NCBI GenBank assembly: GCA_009917805.1 | Contig: RGES01000002.1 | Span: 1 to 27,467 of the forward strand | Reading direction: 5' to 3' | Origin: Verrucomicrobiota bacterium | GTDB lineage: Bacteria > Verrucomicrobiota > Verrucomicrobiia > Opitutales > UBA953 | DNA: 27,467 nucleotides | Shown: positions 25,349 through 27,467 of the stretch, in pieces | Layout of the letters: every line of letters starts with the position of its first letter | Numbering within the stretch: the first letter of the stretch is position 1 | The notes under the pieces: generated by a model | What the model was told of the DNA's origin: nothing | The model's database searches: none | Seen by the model: only the letters and a program-made list of their open reading frames with translations | Program-made: the position numbers and the translations under genes

Positions 25349-25903
25349 ATGAAGACGTTCCTCCTCCTCGGCGCCCTGGGCGCCGCGATGTTCTTCGGCG
25401 CGGCGGCCGACCCGAAGAAGGAAGCCGCCCGCAAGGAGGCGACCCGCGTCGAAGCCAAGGCCGAACCGAAGCCCGAGGCCAAGCCCGCGGCGGAAGTGAA
25501 GGTCGCGCCGCGTACCGGCGAAGCCCCGCGTTCCGGCGTCAAGGGCACCGATGCGTTCGGTCGGACCCAGACCCGTTACGACAACGGCGTGACCGCCGTG
25601 ACGACGCCCGACCCCTTCGGCGGCTCTTCGACGCGTTATAGCAACGGCGTGACGGCGACCACGCGTCCTGACCCGTTCGGCGGCTCGACGACCCGCTACA
25701 GCAACGGCGTGACGGCCACGACCCGGCCGGATCCGTTCGGCGGCTCGACCACGACCTACAGCGACGGCACGCGCGCGACGACCCGGCCGGATCCGTTCGG
25801 CAATCAGGTGACCACTTATTCCGACGGTCGTCGCGAGACGATCCGCCCCGACCCGTTTTCCTCCGCTCCGCCGAAGAAGGACGGGGCGAATGAGCGGAAA
25901 TGA
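25349..25903 (+). CDS. Exported 20-residue tandem-repeat protein
   Basis: 184 aa. A Sec signal (1-20, FFGAAAD) is followed by a Lys/Glu/Ala/Pro-rich stretch (22-53). Then come five contiguous 20-residue units (71-90, 91-110, 111-130, 131-150, 151-170) and a short basic tail. The unit consensus is GGSTTRYSNGVTATTRPDPF, each ending in DPF. The Tyr-Ser-Asn/Asp-Gly and Pro-Asp-Pro turns suggest stacked beta hairpins. I recognise no family. The units have no Cys and few hydrophobics, which would suit a surface or polymer-binding protein; this is inference. The ATG at 25349 gives the signal peptide and follows AACCCC without a Shine-Dalgarno. A small GC hairpin (25912-25927) lies between it and the ThuA-like gene, but without a U tract, so read-through is possible. 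Confidence 0.88.
   Translation: MKTFLLLGALGAAMFFGAAADPKKEAARKEATRVEAKAEPKPEAKPAAEVKVAPRTGEAPRSGVKGTDAFGRTQTRYDNGVTAVTTPDPFGGSSTRYSNGVTATTRPDPFGGSTTRYSNGVTATTRPDPFGGSTTTYSDGTRATTRPDPFGNQVTTYSDGRRETIRPDPFSSAPPKKDGANERK
25559..25858 (+). repeat. Five tandem 60-bp coding repeats
   Basis: The DNA has an exact 60-bp period over 300 bases with no indels. The central units are most alike: units 2 and 3 both encode TRYSNGVTATTRPDPFGG, and the GGATCCGTTCGG joint is repeated at the ends of units 3 and 4. The outer units are more diverged. This pattern fits growth by internal duplication under coding constraint. Confidence 0.9.
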
Positions 25904-25970
25904 GCCGCCGGGCGCCCAACAGGGCGCTTGAAACCCGCCGTGGTCGGCACAGTCTCTGGAATCTTACCCC

Positions 25971-27050
25971 ATGAAGCGTCACCTCTCTCTCTGGGCTGCC
26001 TTGGCCGCCCTCGTCCTCGCGCTCCCGGCCGTCGCCGCGGAGGCCTTCACCTCCGGCCCCGGCTGGCTCGAGTTTCCTGCCGGCAAAGGTCCCGGCGCCG
26101 GCAAGCACGTCGTGCTGCTCTCGGGCGACGAGGAGTATCGCTCCGAAGAGTCGATGCCGATGCTCGCCCGCATCCTCTCCGAACGCCACGGCTTCAAGTG
26201 CACCGTGCTCTTCTCGCATGACGACGGCGTGATCAATCCGAACAACGGCGCTTCCCTCGGCAAGCCCGAGGCCCTCGACACCGCCGACGCCCTCGTGCTC
26301 GGCCTGCGTTTCCGCAAGTGGAACGAAGCCGCGCTCGCCAAGTTCGACGCCGCCCTCAAGCGCGGCGTGCCGATCGTCGCCACGCGCACCAGCACGCACG
26401 CCTTCGCCGGCATCCCGAAGGACAGCGCCTTCGTCTCCTATAACTGGAACGCCAACGGCGGCTTCGGCCGCAACGTCCTGGGCGAGACCTGGGTCAGCCA
26501 CTGGGGCAACCACAAGTCCGAGGCGACCCGCACGGCCGTCGAGCCGGGCGCCGAGAAGCTCGCCATCCTCAACGGCGTCGGCCAGATCTTCGGCGACACC
26601 GACGTCTACGAGGCCCATCCTCCGGCCGACGTCCAGGTGCTCCTCCGCGGTCTCGTGCTCAAGGGCATGAACCCGGAAGACCCGCTCAGCGAGCGCTCCA
26701 AGAAGACCGCCGACAAGAAGGAGCAGGGCGTGAACTCGCCCGCGATGGCCGTGGCTTGGACCCGTGAGGTCACCAACGCCGCCGGCACCAAGAACCGCGT
26801 GCTGACGACCACCATGGCCTCCGCCAGCGACCTCAAGGACGAGTCGCTCCGCCGCCTCCTCGTGAACGGCGTCTTCTGGGGCCTCGGCCTCGAAGTCCCC
26901 GCCAAGGCCGACGTCACCCCGCTCGTGGAGTGGAAGCCCAGCAAGTACTCCTTCAACATGTTCCACCCCGGCCTCAAGGCCGAGGATTTCGCCGGCGTGC
27001 TGCCGCCTCCGGTCACGGCTCCGCCGGCCGCTCCCAAGAAGAAGAAATAA
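25971..27050 (+). CDS. Exported ThuA-like domain protein
   Basis: 359 aa. A Sec signal (1-23, AVAAEA) precedes a class-I-glutamine-amidotransferase-like ThuA fold: KHVVLLSGDEEYRSEESMP (45-63), ADALVLGLRFR (106-116), VPIVATRTSTHAF (133-145) and WVSHWGNHKSEATR (174-187). The C-terminus is Pro/Lys-rich (PPAAPKKKK). ThuA of rhizobia functions in trehalose and related disaccharide use through 3-keto intermediates. Exported relatives are numerous in Planctomycetota and Verrucomicrobiota, often beside DUF1080 genes, and mostly uncharacterised. The canonical amidotransferase Cys is not apparent at the strand after RTSTHAF. The start ATG follows TTACCCC, without a Shine-Dalgarno. It is 67 bases after the repeat protein. 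Confidence 0.93.
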   Translation: MKRHLSLWAALAALVLALPAVAAEAFTSGPGWLEFPAGKGPGAGKHVVLLSGDEEYRSEESMPMLARILSERHGFKCTVLFSHDDGVINPNNGASLGKPEALDTADALVLGLRFRKWNEAALAKFDAALKRGVPIVATRTSTHAFAGIPKDSAFVSYNWNANGGFGRNVLGETWVSHWGNHKSEATRTAVEPGAEKLAILNGVGQIFGDTDVYEAHPPADVQVLLRGLVLKGMNPEDPLSERSKKTADKKEQGVNSPAMAVAWTREVTNAAGTKNRVLTTTMASASDLKDESLRRLLVNGVFWGLGLEVPAKADVTPLVEWKPSKYSFNMFHPGLKAEDFAGVLPPPVTAPPAAPKKKK

Positions 27051-27074
27051 GCCGAAGGCTTCCTTCTTCCCGCA

Positions 27075-27105
27075 CGGGCGCATCGCAGGATGCGCCCGGC
27101 TTGTT
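27075..27105 (+). terminator. Probable terminator after the ThuA-like gene
   Basis: CGGGCGCAT (27075-27083) pairs perfectly with ATGCGCCCG (27090-27098) around a 6-base loop, followed by GCTTGTTTA. The stem is strong but the U tract is interrupted. It sits between two convergent genes, 25 bases past the ThuA stop. Confidence 0.65.
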
Positions 27106-27467
27106 TACGCGCGGATCCCGCGGTTCACGAGCAGCTGGATCAGCGCGTCGTTGTAGATGATGTAGGCTCCTTCGCGGGCGGTGGCGTCGCGCACCTCGAT
27201 GTCGTCGCTGACGACGAACCAAGGGGCTTCCACGGTCTTGTCCTTGGCCACCAGGTCCATGATGTCGTGGTCGGCCTTGGCGCCGGCGCGGCTGAAGGTC
27301 ACCCGCACGCGTGAGTTCGTCGTCTTGAGCGCGGTCTGCTGGCCGTCGAAGCTCACCCAGACGTGCAGGCCGGGCGCGTCGTCGGCCAGTTTCTCGGCGA
27401 GCTGCACGACCTTCTGGCGCGCGGCGGCGTCGAGCTGGAACCGGCTTTCGCCTTGGGCGTTCTTCTT
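27105..27467 (-). CDS. Unrecognised protein, N-terminus beyond the right edge
   Basis: The minus-strand frame is open from the edge to a stop at 27105, giving 120 C-terminal residues. The visible part starts KKNAQGESRFQLDAAARQKV and has beta-rich, charged segments such as GLHVWVSFDGQQ, RVRVTFSR and APWFVVSDDIEVRDA. It ends YNDALIQLLVNRGIRA. Start, length and any signal peptide are outside the window. Codon use matches its neighbours. I assign no family. Confidence 0.75.
   Translation of the reverse strand, partial: KKNAQGESRFQLDAAARQKVVQLAEKLADDAPGLHVWVSFDGQQTALKTTNSRVRVTFSRAGAKADHDIMDLVAKDKTVEAPWFVVSDDIEVRDATAREGAYIIYNDALIQLLVNRGIRA

Noticed and set aside
25559..25858. Tandem 60-bp repeats as a CRISPR array or intergenic satellite
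   Set aside because: There are no unique spacers, the period keeps the reading frame and the repeats encode conserved 20-residue units.

Overview
The window is GC-rich bacterial chromosome, densely coding on both strands, with about 16 complete protein genes, one fragment at the right edge and perhaps one at the left. No rRNA, tRNA, CRISPR array, transposase, integrase or phage gene was seen. Three genes of the DUF1549/DUF1553 (PSCyt2/PSD1) family with CxxCH haem motifs, two DUF1501 proteins, a sulfatase, a DUF1080 protein and a ThuA-like protein point to the Planctomycetota-Verrucomicrobiota group. I favour Verrucomicrobiota, but this rests on gene content and not on a marker gene. Most of the products carry Sec, Tat or lipoprotein export signals.

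Layout. 332-4808 (minus): an ion-pumping membrane pyrophosphatase (hppA) and an exported S9 prolyl-oligopeptidase-like peptidase. 4893-5564 (plus): DUF1080 (3-keto-disaccharide hydrolase-like). 5574-5975 (minus): small cupin. 6077-6871 (plus): exported SGNH/GDSL esterase. 6935-9231 (minus): a divergent sigma-70 family factor followed by an exported mono-haem protein of unknown function. 9520-15928 (plus): a tight four-gene operon of sulfatase-like protein, YbhE-type lactonase lipoprotein, short PSD1 haem protein with an inserted beta-sandwich, and a divergent Tat-exported DUF1501 protein. 15918-17030 (minus): glycerate kinase. 17189-25234 (plus): two tandem PSD1 haem proteins of identical length (1053 aa) and a canonical Tat-exported DUF1501 protein. 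25349-27050 (plus): an exported protein made of five exact-length 20-residue repeats, then a ThuA-like protein. 27105-27467 (minus): the C-terminal part of an unrecognised protein.

How the genes may work together. The exported sulfatase, esterase, DUF1080, ThuA and lactonase suggest breakdown of modified (sulfated, acetylated or 3-oxidised) glycans; glycerate kinase is a cytosolic carbon-entry enzyme that could serve such a pathway. The best candidate for an undescribed system is the pairing of PSD1 haem proteins (Sec export, haem added outside the cytoplasm) with DUF1501 proteins (Tat export, folded inside). It occurs here as two clearly different subtypes within 13 kb. Its chemistry is unknown to me and is not shown by the sequence.

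Regulation. Intrinsic terminators are visible after hppA, the SGNH gene, the first long PSD1 gene, the second DUF1501 gene and, more weakly, ThuA. AT-rich intergenic patches hold a near-consensus promoter (9304-9333) overlapped by a dyad, and perfect palindromes at 20454-20466 and 23796-23809. Most start codons have no Shine-Dalgarno sequence and follow a C-rich stretch.
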